Shown here piece by piece: positions 7,790-15,118 of a DNA stretch of 64,000 bases. The stretch comes from Streptomyces sp. NBC_00659. Its GTDB lineage: Bacteria; Actinomycetota; Actinomycetes; Streptomycetales; Streptomycetaceae. The DNA lies in contig NZ_CP109031.1 of the NCBI RefSeq assembly GCF_036226925.1, positions 558,001 to 622,000 of the forward strand, read 5' to 3'. Made by a program: the position numbers and the translations under genes. Below the pieces are notes generated by a model. It made no database searches, was not told the DNA's origin, and saw only the letters and a list, made by a program, of their open reading frames with translations. Positions within the stretch are counted from its first letter, which is position 1; every line of letters begins with the position of its first letter.

Positions 7790-8065
7790 ATGTCCCAGGA
7801 CGACGCCTTGCACGAACTCGACCGGCGGGAGTGCGTACGCCTCCCGGCCAAGGTCCCGGTCGGCCGCGTGGTGTACGCCCGACAGGCACTGCCCGCGGTC
7901 CTTCCCGTCAACTTCCGCCTGGACACGGACAGTTCTGTCCTGCTGCGCACCACGTCGGATCTCGTCCGCGTGACGGACGGCGCAGTCGTCGCGTTCGAGG
8001 CGGCCGGGCGCAGTCAGTGCGTCCGCCCGGTCCCCGTATCGGTCCGGATGTCAGTATCGATGTGA
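7790..8065 (+). pseudogene. truncated pyridoxamine 5'-phosphate oxidase-like flavin-binding protein
   Basis: The 91-residue frame starts MSQDDALHELDRRECVRLP and continues through PVGRVVYARQALPAVLPVNF and LLRTTSDLVRVTDGAVVAFE, the first two-thirds of an actinobacterial PNPOX-like split-barrel protein. Intact relatives are around 140 residues and continue with a GWSVVVTG strand. Here the reading departs from the family after VVAFEA into an Arg/Val-rich tail and stops. Its end overlaps the convergent Acg-type gene by 15 bases, which suggests a deletion joined them. Such proteins often belong to hypoxia regulons in actinobacteria. The short protein could still be made. Confidence 0.65.
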
Positions 8066-9067
8066 GCGATCTTCCGGATCCGGCCTCGTGGCAGAACCCG
8101 GTACGAGGTCTGCGCAGGCACGCGGTGTGGGGCCCGCGTCGGTGCCGTATCCGAAGCGGATGAGCACCTGCGGCCCGCACCGCCGCTTCGCTCCGGCCAT
8201 CGCGGCCCGCAGGTCCGGCCACTCCATCGCCTGGTGCAGCACCGAGGTACGCACCCCGCGCCGGGTCGCCGCGAGCAGCACTCGCTCCAGGGCCTGCCCT
8301 GCTCTCAGCCAGTCCTCCCGCCAGTCGTAGGGCGTCCACAACAGGGCCACCTGGGCGTGGCGTTCGAAACGCAGGGCCGGCATCCGCGGCACGGGCAGCC
8401 CGCCGGTGAAGTCACGCACCGGCATCCGGCCGGACATGTCCCGCGCGCCCAGGGCTGTGATCGGAACGCCGTACATCGCGTCGCTTCCCGGCACGGTGAT
8501 CCAGGTGCGCTCCTCGTCCGCGCGAGCCGGGTCGGCGGCGTTGCGGACCTCGGCCGCCTGCGTCAGGCGCAGCAGACGCCGGGTTCCGATGATGTCGGGA
8601 ACCTCCAGGTGCGCGCCCTCGGCCCGCGCCGAACTCGTCATCTCGAGCACGATCGGCTCCGGCACCGGGCGACCGGTGAAGGGCATCCTGCTCGTGTGTC
8701 GACGCTCGATCTGCTCGTACAGATCGCGCAAGGGCAACTGCGCGTCAGCGACAGGCCGAGCCAGCCGTACGGTGGCCAGCAGGTCCGGATCGTCCGGGGA
8801 CGGACAGAGCCGGACGACCGGATCCCAGCCGAGATGCTCGGCCGCCACCCGGAGGTTGAAGACGGCCGCGCCCACGGACAGGTGCTGGGCGCGCAGCCGG
8901 GGATCTGCCCTGGGCAGCGGTCGACGTCGGTCAAGACGGACCTGGATCAATCCGGTGTCCGGGTCCAGGCCGAACCGCCAGGGTTGCGTGTTGTGTATCG
9001 ACGGCGCCGCCACCGCCGCGGCCAGCAGGGCATGAACCGTTGCGGCGTCGGATTTCCGGGTCTGCAT
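8051..9067 (-). CDS. Acg-type nitroreductase-family FMN-binding protein
   Basis: A 338-residue protein with the tandem half-nitroreductase layout of the Acg family: AAVAAPSIHNTQPWRF near the N-terminus, RHTSRMPFTGRPVP in the middle, and VLLAATRRGVRTSVLHQAMEWPDLR in the second half. In Mycobacterium tuberculosis acg belongs to the DosR dormancy regulon and binds FMN without clear reductase activity. Its place beside nitrate respiration genes fits that. The ATG at 9067 has GAAGGAG upstream. A 10-bp inverted repeat follows in the 5' region. The C-terminal tail (SATRPDPEDRSHRY) overlaps the end of the truncated PNPOX gene and may be altered. Confidence 0.88.
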   Translation of the reverse strand: MQTRKSDAATVHALLAAAVAAPSIHNTQPWRFGLDPDTGLIQVRLDRRRPLPRADPRLRAQHLSVGAAVFNLRVAAEHLGWDPVVRLCPSPDDPDLLATVRLARPVADAQLPLRDLYEQIERRHTSRMPFTGRPVPEPIVLEMTSSARAEGAHLEVPDIIGTRRLLRLTQAAEVRNAADPARADEERTWITVPGSDAMYGVPITALGARDMSGRMPVRDFTGGLPVPRMPALRFERHAQVALLWTPYDWREDWLRAGQALERVLLAATRRGVRTSVLHQAMEWPDLRAAMAGAKRRCGPQVLIRFGYGTDAGPTPRACADLVPGSATRPDPEDRSHRY

Positions 9068-9100
9068 CGAGGCTCCTTCGCAGCGTTCTCCTCCGTTGCG

Positions 9101-9139
9101 TCAACCCTCCGACGTCGCCCCCTTCAAGAGGAGGGTTGA
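9101..9139. repeat. 10-bp inverted repeat upstream of the Acg-type gene
   Basis: TCAACCCTCC (9101-9110) and GGAGGGTTGA (9130-9139) are perfect complements separated by 19 bases, 34 bases upstream of the Acg-type start, in the gap to the next divergent gene. It could be an operator for either gene or a hairpin in the leader. Confidence 0.6.
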
Positions 9140-9297
9140 ACGGCCCCACCCTGCGGGCCATGCGGCCTCGATCGGCGAGGTGGACGGCGCGGCGAGAGTT
9201 CTCGACGGCCACAGCGGTCGCGGTGATCACCGGCATCACCGCCGCGTCGCTGCTCACCCTGCCGGACGAGCCCTCGGCAGCGCATAGGGTGTCGTCC

Positions 9298-9828
9298 ATG
9301 ACCAGCCAACGGGGCGTCCCGCGGAACGAGTTCGTCATGGCGGACGGACTGAGTCCGGCCGACGTCCGGCGCGTTCACCGCGAGGCGCTCCGTGTCCTGC
9401 GCTCCGACATCGACTCGGCCGACCTCGACGCCTACAGCGACGAACCTTGGCCGCCTGCCGTACTCAACTCCTACGAACGCGCGTTGTCCCTCGCCCGTGA
9501 GCAGGTCGCCGACGGCACTCGTTCCCGGCGGGGCGACCTCGGCATGGGAATCGACATCGACGTGCGCGACGACGAGCAGTTCGGCGTGCTCCTGGACCTG
9601 GTTCCTTACACGATCAACGCGGACGGCCGGCACGGCGACTGCTCGATATTCGGCGCCGGCGACACAGGAACCTCCCTGTGCATCGCCGTCACTCGAGAGC
9701 AGGAGACAGCGCTCCTTTCCCGACTGGCCGCACTGGGGGTCCCCTCGCCGGTCCTCGCCCCCCTGCCACAACGAAGGCGACGCCGGGGGGTGTTCGGGTT
9801 CGGACGCGCGAAGCCGGACAACCGGTGA
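9298..9828 (+). CDS. hypothetical protein (176 aa)
   Basis: A soluble protein, Asp/Glu-rich in its first two-thirds (LSPADVRRVHREALRVLRSDIDS), with a central RGDLGMGIDIDVRDDEQFGVLLDL segment and a basic tail (PQRRRRRGVFGFGRAKP). The family was not recognised. The ATG at 9298 is chosen because the sequence looks protein-like from there. A more upstream in-frame start would add a hydrophobic stretch (TATAVAVITGITAASLLTL), so an N-terminal membrane or signal segment is a possible alternative. It is transcribed away from the Acg-type gene. Confidence 0.6.
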   Translation: MTSQRGVPRNEFVMADGLSPADVRRVHREALRVLRSDIDSADLDAYSDEPWPPAVLNSYERALSLAREQVADGTRSRRGDLGMGIDIDVRDDEQFGVLLDLVPYTINADGRHGDCSIFGAGDTGTSLCIAVTREQETALLSRLAALGVPSPVLAPLPQRRRRRGVFGFGRAKPDNR

Positions 9829-9887
9829 GGTGAGGTGCGGCCCCATGTCGCATGGAGGCTGCCGACGGCTGTACCCCCGTCGCCTCC

Positions 9888-10265
9888 TCAGCGCGGTGAT
9901 CTGCGGGGCCTGTCGTCCCTGCCGATCAGGAAACGCGCTGTCGGCACCGGGGCACACGGCGTCCGACCCACCTGATGGAGTTGCCGGTAACGGGCCACCC
10001 TCTGCTCCAGACCGGTCGGGTCGACTCCATCGGTCGTGGTCAGAACGACCGGTCCTCGCCATCCTTCAGGTGCGGCGAGTGTCAGCACGCGACCGTCCGG
10101 GGTGTAGGCGGCCGTGTACTCACCCTCCGACACATCAACGGCTTCCAGGTAGTTCGTGGCATGCTCGAAGGACTCGAAGACGAGCAGGTCTTCGTCTCGG
10201 TCGAAGACGAGCACGGTGTCGGGAGAAAGATCCATGCCGACCACTGTGACAACCACTCCTGTCAT
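9888..10265 (-). CDS. hypothetical protein
   Basis: A frame of up to 125 residues. The core (LVFDRDEDLLVFESFEHATNYLEAVDVSEGEYTAAY, then a PEGWRGPVVLTTTD strand) reads like a small two-layer alpha/beta protein; no family was recognised. Translation may begin at 10265 or at the internal ATG at 10235 (MDLSPDTVLVFD), where the convincing sequence begins; neither has a strong ribosome site. It lies downstream of the CopD-like gene in the same orientation. Confidence 0.6.
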   Translation of the reverse strand: MTGVVVTVVGMDLSPDTVLVFDRDEDLLVFESFEHATNYLEAVDVSEGEYTAAYTPDGRVLTLAAPEGWRGPVVLTTTDGVDPTGLEQRVARYRQLHQVGRTPCAPVPTARFLIGRDDRPRRSPR

Positions 10266-10295
10266 GCTCCACCGAAATAGACGGCGCGGGTCGGG

Positions 10296-10742
10296 TCAGG
10301 TAGTGGGCAGGGCGGTGGCGAGCAGGACGACGCCGAGTGAGCCGACGAGGGAGACGACCGCCAGGGAACGGGCCAGATCCGGGCGGCCCCTGGCCTGGGC
10401 GATGCCGTGGCCCGCCGCGGCGATCATCACCACGGCGAACAGGGCGAGTTTGGCCGCCAGGGTGCGGCCGTAGCCGGGCTCGGCGAGCGAGGACCAGGTG
10501 ACGCCCCTGTGCCAGGCCATGGCCCAGCCCGTGCACAGCTGCACCGGAAGGAACACCGCCCCGGTCAGCATCCCGAACCGGCGACCCGCGGCGGAGGTGA
10601 AGCGGTCCTTGGGCTCCGGGGGGAGCAGACGGCGGGCCAGCGGCAGGATCACCAGGGACAGGGCCAGTTGCCCACCGACCCACAGGACGGCGCCCGTCAC
10701 ATGCGCGAAGCGCACCAGGGACCACCAGCCGACGGTGTCCAT
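10296..10742 (-). CDS. CopD-like integral membrane protein
   Basis: A 148-residue protein with four hydrophobic helices. It starts WWSLVRFAHVTGAVLWVGGQLAL, a histidine-bearing first helix of the type found in CopD/YjgN-like copper or haem membrane proteins, followed by FGMLTGAVFLPVQLCTGWAMAWH and LAAKLALFAVVMIAAAGHGIA. His13, His78 and His112 lie in or beside helices and could bind a metal or haem. Its ATG overlaps the stop of the NirK fusion (ATGA), so the two are translationally coupled, which suggests a role in copper supply or electron delivery to the nitrite reductase. Function is inferred. Confidence 0.75.
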   Translation of the reverse strand: MDTVGWWSLVRFAHVTGAVLWVGGQLALSLVILPLARRLLPPEPKDRFTSAAGRRFGMLTGAVFLPVQLCTGWAMAWHRGVTWSSLAEPGYGRTLAAKLALFAVVMIAAAGHGIAQARGRPDLARSLAVVSLVGSLGVVLLATALPTT

Positions 10743-13384
10743 CAGCCGCTCACCTCCACCATGCCGTGTGCGCCGGCCTCGGCGTGGCGCATGTCGTGGT
10801 CGACGAAGGCGTAGTGGCCGGCCTCGGGGAACGTCGTCTCGACGAAGCCGCCCTGCGCCGTGCCCAGGTCGAGCACTTGGGCGCCGCCCGCCTGGTCCGG
10901 CCGGAGCAGGTAGGCGCCCTCCTTGTACACGGTGTCGAAGACGGTGCCGACGATGTGGAAGGCGATGCCGTCGCTCGGCCCGGCGGCGACGACCCAGAAG
11001 CGCGCCCTTTCACCGGCCTTCGCCTTCAGGGGCCGCTGGGTGTACTGGTCGGCGACGCCGTTGAACACCCAGGCGTCCGGGGTGTCCTGGCGCATCTTCG
11101 TCACCTGGGCGGTACTGCCCGGCGTACCGAGGTAGAGCTCGGAGGAGACCAGTACGTATGCGTGGTCGACCTTCTTCAGGCCGGGCGGGTCGATGACGAC
11201 GGCGCCGTACATGCCGTTGCCCATGTGCTGGAGCATCGGTGCGGTGCTGCAGTGGTACAGCCAGGCTCCGGCCCTCTCGGCGCGGAAGCGGTAGACCAGG
11301 TGCTCGCCGGGCTGGATCGTGCGCATGGGCGTGTCGGGTGCGAGGGAGCCTGCGTGGAAGTCGATGCCGTGGCCCATGCCGGTGTCGTCGTTGACGAGGG
11401 TGACCTCGAAGACGTCGCCGACCCTGCCATGCAGGGTGGGGCCCGGCGCGGTGCCGCCGAAGGTCCACATCCGCTGCTTCACGCCCGGGGCCACCTCGAT
11501 CTCGGTGTGAGCGGCGTGCAGCTCGGCCCTGTGCACCGCACCGCCCGGCGCGGGGGCCAGGTCGGCGGTGCGTGGCTGCCAGCCGGTGGAGAAGTCGGCG
11601 GAGAGGTCCAGGCCGTCGGTGGCGGCGGCCGGCATGTGCCCGTCGTGTCCGGTCGGCGTGTGTCCCGTCCGTCCGGTGGCGGGCGTCGCCGTGCCTCCCT
11701 TCTTCACGACGATGTCCAAGGTCATCCCGGCCGCGCGGTGGCCCGGCAGGGTGCACCACGCCTGACGGCCCGTGGTGACCGGTCCGAGGTCGAGCACCCT
11801 GCTGTGCCCCTTGGCGAGCATCGGGGTGGCGGGGCCGTTCTCCACCTTGAGGTCGTGCCGCTGGGAGTCGGTGTTGGTGACCTTCAGCCGCAGGTCGGTG
11901 CCCGCCGCGACCTCGATCAGGGGCGGGCGGATCCGCATGTCGGCCAGGGTCACGGCGACGGTACGGCTCGCTCCGGAGCCCCCGCCCGCCGCCCCGGCGG
12001 CGACGTCCGAACCGCCCGCGCCGCCACCGCTGTTCGCCACCAGCACGGCCAGCACGGTCACCACGGCACCCGCGGCGGTGCCCCACAGCACGGGACGCCG
12101 TGCCCCGCCGGCCCGGCCGGCCTCCCGCAGGAGCCCGCGGCCGCTGCGGACGAGCACGGACACCACCAGGGCGAGGAACGCGGCCCCGGCCGTCCCTGCG
12201 AGGAGCGCGCCCGCGGTGCCGGCGGGGTGGGGCAGCGGCAGTGCCGACAAGGCGACGCCGAGGTTGAGGACGGTCAGCCGCAGCGGCCAGTACCGCTCCA
12301 GCATCGCCCTCAGCGCGGCCCGCTCCTTCGGGCCGGAGGAGAGCACGATGGGGAGGAGATAGGTCAGGGCCCCGAAGAGGACCTGGGCGACCAGCCCGAC
12401 GAGCAGCACCGGGATCAGGGAGCCGATGTCGTGCTGTACCTGCGCGAGCGGTCGCGCGACCAGGAGCCCCAGGTCGACGACCACGCCGACGGCCAGCCAT
12501 GCCAGGGCCGCGGCCAGCATCCACGCGGCGGCCGCCGAGATCGCGGGCCTCCTGCGCACCGTACGGGCGAACAGGTGCCCGGTGACGGCGACCCCGGCCG
12601 CGTACAGGGCCATGCCCAGTGCGGCGGCGGGACGCCGGCCGGCCGCCAGTCCGGCGACCGCGGTCAGCAGGCCGCCGCCGGTCAGCAGCAGCACCCGGCG
12701 CGCCAGCCGGGTGGTGCGCTCGGCCATGCGCACGCCGAGCACGGTGGGCCAGAGCATGAACAGCGTGCCCAGCACGGGCAGTCCGATCCAGCCGAGGAGC
12801 GTCACGTGCACATGGGCCAGCTTCAGCCCGGTGTAGTGCTGCGGGCCGGCCTTCCCGGTGGCCAGCAGCCAGCCCAGGACCGCCCCGACGATCAGCGCCG
12901 CCGCGGCCGCCCGGTAGTAGTCGGCGATCGGGGCGAGCCGTCCGCCGAGCGCTCCCCGGCCCATGCGGACGAGTACCACCAGGTGCGCGGTGATGCCGGT
13001 GACCAGCAGCGCACACCCGGCGCCGGTCAGGACAGGCAGATCCGTCCACACTCCGGTGAGGACACCCACCGCCCCGATGTTGACTCCGGCCAGCCGGCCG
13101 TTGCTCCACCGCCGGTCGGGCAGCCGGGTGTGGAGCATGGCGACCGCGAAGTGCTCGCTCCACACCACGATCGCCGTGGTCGCGGCGCCGAGCAGGAACA
13201 GGTGGATCGCGAGCCAGCGGGCAACCGGCAGCGTCTGCTGGGCACTCGCCGCCGACAGCGCGAGCACCGCCCAGGCCGCCACGAGTGCGTGGGCGGCCAG
13301 GTGACGGCCGCGTTGTCCGGACGCCTTGAACCTGCTGGGCGGTCGGGTACCGTCGGCAGCCGGTTCATCGTTCTTGCTGTGCAC
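10742..13384 (-). CDS. nirK: membrane-anchored cupredoxin/copper nitrite reductase fusion
   Basis: An 880-residue three-part protein. Residues 30-450 are about 12 hydrophobic helices with conserved-looking histidines (KLAHVHVTLLGWIGLPVLGT, VQHDIGSL). Residues 475-562 form a cupredoxin with a type 1 copper set, His510, Cys544, His549 and Met554 (WCTLPGHRAAGM). Residues 610-880 are a two-domain NirK of AniA style: type 1 ligands His672, Cys712, His720, Met725; type 2 ligands His677, His711, His863; catalytic Asp675 and His810. It should reduce nitrite to NO outside the membrane, taking electrons through the extra cupredoxin. GTG at 13384 is chosen for GGAG 4 bases upstream, giving a 20-base overlap with the radical SAM gene. 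Confidence 0.87.
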   Translation of the reverse strand: MHSKNDEPAADGTRPPSRFKASGQRGRHLAAHALVAAWAVLALSAASAQQTLPVARWLAIHLFLLGAATTAIVVWSEHFAVAMLHTRLPDRRWSNGRLAGVNIGAVGVLTGVWTDLPVLTGAGCALLVTGITAHLVVLVRMGRGALGGRLAPIADYYRAAAAALIVGAVLGWLLATGKAGPQHYTGLKLAHVHVTLLGWIGLPVLGTLFMLWPTVLGVRMAERTTRLARRVLLLTGGGLLTAVAGLAAGRRPAAALGMALYAAGVAVTGHLFARTVRRRPAISAAAAWMLAAALAWLAVGVVVDLGLLVARPLAQVQHDIGSLIPVLLVGLVAQVLFGALTYLLPIVLSSGPKERAALRAMLERYWPLRLTVLNLGVALSALPLPHPAGTAGALLAGTAGAAFLALVVSVLVRSGRGLLREAGRAGGARRPVLWGTAAGAVVTVLAVLVANSGGGAGGSDVAAGAAGGGSGASRTVAVTLADMRIRPPLIEVAAGTDLRLKVTNTDSQRHDLKVENGPATPMLAKGHSRVLDLGPVTTGRQAWCTLPGHRAAGMTLDIVVKKGGTATPATGRTGHTPTGHDGHMPAAATDGLDLSADFSTGWQPRTADLAPAPGGAVHRAELHAAHTEIEVAPGVKQRMWTFGGTAPGPTLHGRVGDVFEVTLVNDDTGMGHGIDFHAGSLAPDTPMRTIQPGEHLVYRFRAERAGAWLYHCSTAPMLQHMGNGMYGAVVIDPPGLKKVDHAYVLVSSELYLGTPGSTAQVTKMRQDTPDAWVFNGVADQYTQRPLKAKAGERARFWVVAAGPSDGIAFHIVGTVFDTVYKEGAYLLRPDQAGGAQVLDLGTAQGGFVETTFPEAGHYAFVDHDMRHAEAGAHGMVEVSG

Positions 13385-14639
13385 GGTGCTCCTTGCCGCC
13401 GGGGGCGGCGGTCGGACGGGGACGGACAGGCGGCTGCGCGTAGGCACCGCCGGCCAGCAGTGCGGCCAGTTCCCGCTGGTGGGGGAAGGACCCGGGGACG
13501 TAGCCGCACCACGGCTCCTCGGCGTAGGGGTCGCCGGTGACGCCGTAGGCGCGCGAGCGGGAGCCGCCGCAGACCCGGCGGAACTCGCACGCCCCGCACC
13601 TGCCGCCCAGCCTGCCCGCGTCCCGCAGACCGGTGAACAGTTCGGAGGTGCGGTAGATCTCCGTCAGCGGCCGCTCGCGAACGCTGCCCGCGCCGAGCGG
13701 CAGGAATCCGCTGGGGTGGACGGATCCGGTGTGCGAGACGAAGACGAATCCACGGCCCGCGTTGACGTCGAGCGGCGGACGCCTGACCCGGCGCGCTCCG
13801 GTGTCCAGTCCCAGGTCGGCGGCGCGGTCACGCAACTCCCTGTACAGCGGGCCGAGTCCCAGCACCGCGAGATGGTCGTCGCCCTTGTCCGCGAGGATCT
13901 GCCGCTGGAGCGCGACCCGGCGGAAATGATGGGCTTCGGTGGTCTTGGCGGGGATGGTCAGGCCCACGTCGTGGACGAAGTTGAGAACGTCCTCGACCTC
14001 GCCGGGCGTCAGCACGCCGAGGCCCCGGCCCCGGCCGGTGGGTACCAGGAAGAAGGCACTCCACAGCATCGCCCCGTGCTCGGCGACCAGGCGGACGATG
14101 TCGGGGAGGTCGTGCAGGTTGTGCCGGGTGACCGTGGTGTTGATCTGCACCTTCATACCGAGGGCGCGAGCCGTGTCCCAGGCGTCCAGGGTCCAGCGGA
14201 ACACTCCGGGCACTCCGCGGAAGGCGTCGTGGAGTTCGGCGGTGGAGCCGTCCAGGCTGAGGGAGAGCCCGGACGCGCCCGCGGCGTGCACGGCGCGCAG
14301 TCGCTCCGCGGTGAGCGTCGGGGTACCGGAGGGCGAGACGGCGACCCGGACCCCGATGCTCCTGCCGTAGGCGATGAGGTCCGTCAGGTCGGGGCGCTGG
14401 AAGGGGTCCCCTCCGGTGATCACGAACAGGGGGGCCGGCTTCCCGAAGGAGGCCACCTGGCGCAGCAGGTCCTGAGCGGCGACGGTGTCCAGTTCCCGCG
14501 GGTCGCGGTCGGGCACTGCCTCGGCACGGCAGTGGAGACAGGCCAGCGGGCAGGCCCGGGTGGACTCCCAGATGACGATGAAGGGCCGCTGCTCCGCGTC
14601 GTGGCGCTGACGGCGGATGGCGTGCGTGGCGGCGTTCAT
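13365..14639 (-). CDS. radical SAM/SPASM protein (TIGR04053-like)
   Basis: A 424-residue protein. The radical SAM cluster motif is Cys30-x3-Cys34-x2-Cys37 (ESTRACPLACLHCRAE), followed by the GGDPFQRPDL SAM-binding segment. The C-terminal CGACEFRRVCGG with further cysteines (EPWCGY) matches a SPASM-type auxiliary iron-sulfur domain. ATG at 14639 has GGAAGGA upstream. It is the first gene of an overlapping operon with the NirK fusion and the CopD-like protein, and diverges from narGHJI. Related proteins (NirJ, PqqE-like) modify haem d1 precursors or peptides; no haem d1 genes or precursor peptide are visible here, so the substrate is unknown. Confidence 0.85.
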   Translation of the reverse strand: MNAATHAIRRQRHDAEQRPFIVIWESTRACPLACLHCRAEAVPDRDPRELDTVAAQDLLRQVASFGKPAPLFVITGGDPFQRPDLTDLIAYGRSIGVRVAVSPSGTPTLTAERLRAVHAAGASGLSLSLDGSTAELHDAFRGVPGVFRWTLDAWDTARALGMKVQINTTVTRHNLHDLPDIVRLVAEHGAMLWSAFFLVPTGRGRGLGVLTPGEVEDVLNFVHDVGLTIPAKTTEAHHFRRVALQRQILADKGDDHLAVLGLGPLYRELRDRAADLGLDTGARRVRRPPLDVNAGRGFVFVSHTGSVHPSGFLPLGAGSVRERPLTEIYRTSELFTGLRDAGRLGGRCGACEFRRVCGGSRSRAYGVTGDPYAEEPWCGYVPGSFPHQRELAALLAGGAYAQPPVRPRPTAAPGGKEHRAQQER

Positions 14640-15118
14640 CGCGCGGTCCTTCCCGGCGTCCTGCGGGTGTGTCCGGCCGCCCTGGAGTCAGGGCAGACGA
14701 GCGGGGCGGCCGGACGGTGACCGGGCCGGACCGCGCGCGGCTCCCACCGTGAGCGGCAGCGGTGGGATCGGCCTCGAGGGCGGGCGATGTGGTCGTGCAC
14801 GGGATTCCTCCGAATCGGTCGCCGTCAGCGTCCACCGGCGGCGGTGGTCGGCGCGGCGGCCGATGGTCTTCTCGAACGGGGCCGATGGGCCCTTTTCCTG
14901 ACGGGTGCACAGGGCCGACGGTCCCTTTCGGCGACAGGCGTCCAGGGGTGCGAAGGTCCCCGTTCGCGGCAGTGGCGCCAGGCCCGGCCGCCGCCGACCG
15001 GACCCGGCACAGGGGCCGTTCGGCCCTGTTGCGACCGTCCGGAGTGGGCCGGAAAGCGGTCCGGCAGGGACGGCCGGACCCAAGTGCGCCGAGGTCCGTG
15101 GCGTCTAGCGTCCCAGCC
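14640..15118. promoter_or_regulatory. divergent control region of the nitrate and nitrite reductase operons
   Basis: A 479-base gap between the radical SAM/nirK operon and narGHJI. It holds a run of GGGCC...GGCCC-type imperfect palindromes: GGGCCGATGGGCCC at 14879-14892, AGGGCCGACGGTCCCT at 14911-14926, a weaker GGGG...TCCCC at 14945-14961, GGGCCGTTCGGCCC at 15013-15026, and GGGACGGCCGGACCC at 15067-15081. They resemble dormancy boxes of DevR/OsdR response regulators, known to control hypoxia and nitrate genes in actinobacteria. Spacing of about 32-50 bases suggests multiple dimers. Regulator identity is inferred; no such regulator lies in the window. Confidence 0.6.

Noticed and set aside
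10742..13384. Haem-copper NO reductase considered for the membrane part of the NirK fusion
   Set aside because: Histidine spacing in the helices does not clearly match the six-His pattern of NorB; only a polytopic domain can be claimed.
10766..13540. 924-codon forward frame opposite the NirK fusion
   Set aside because: Antisense shadow of a gene with a full set of copper ligands; no protein family features.
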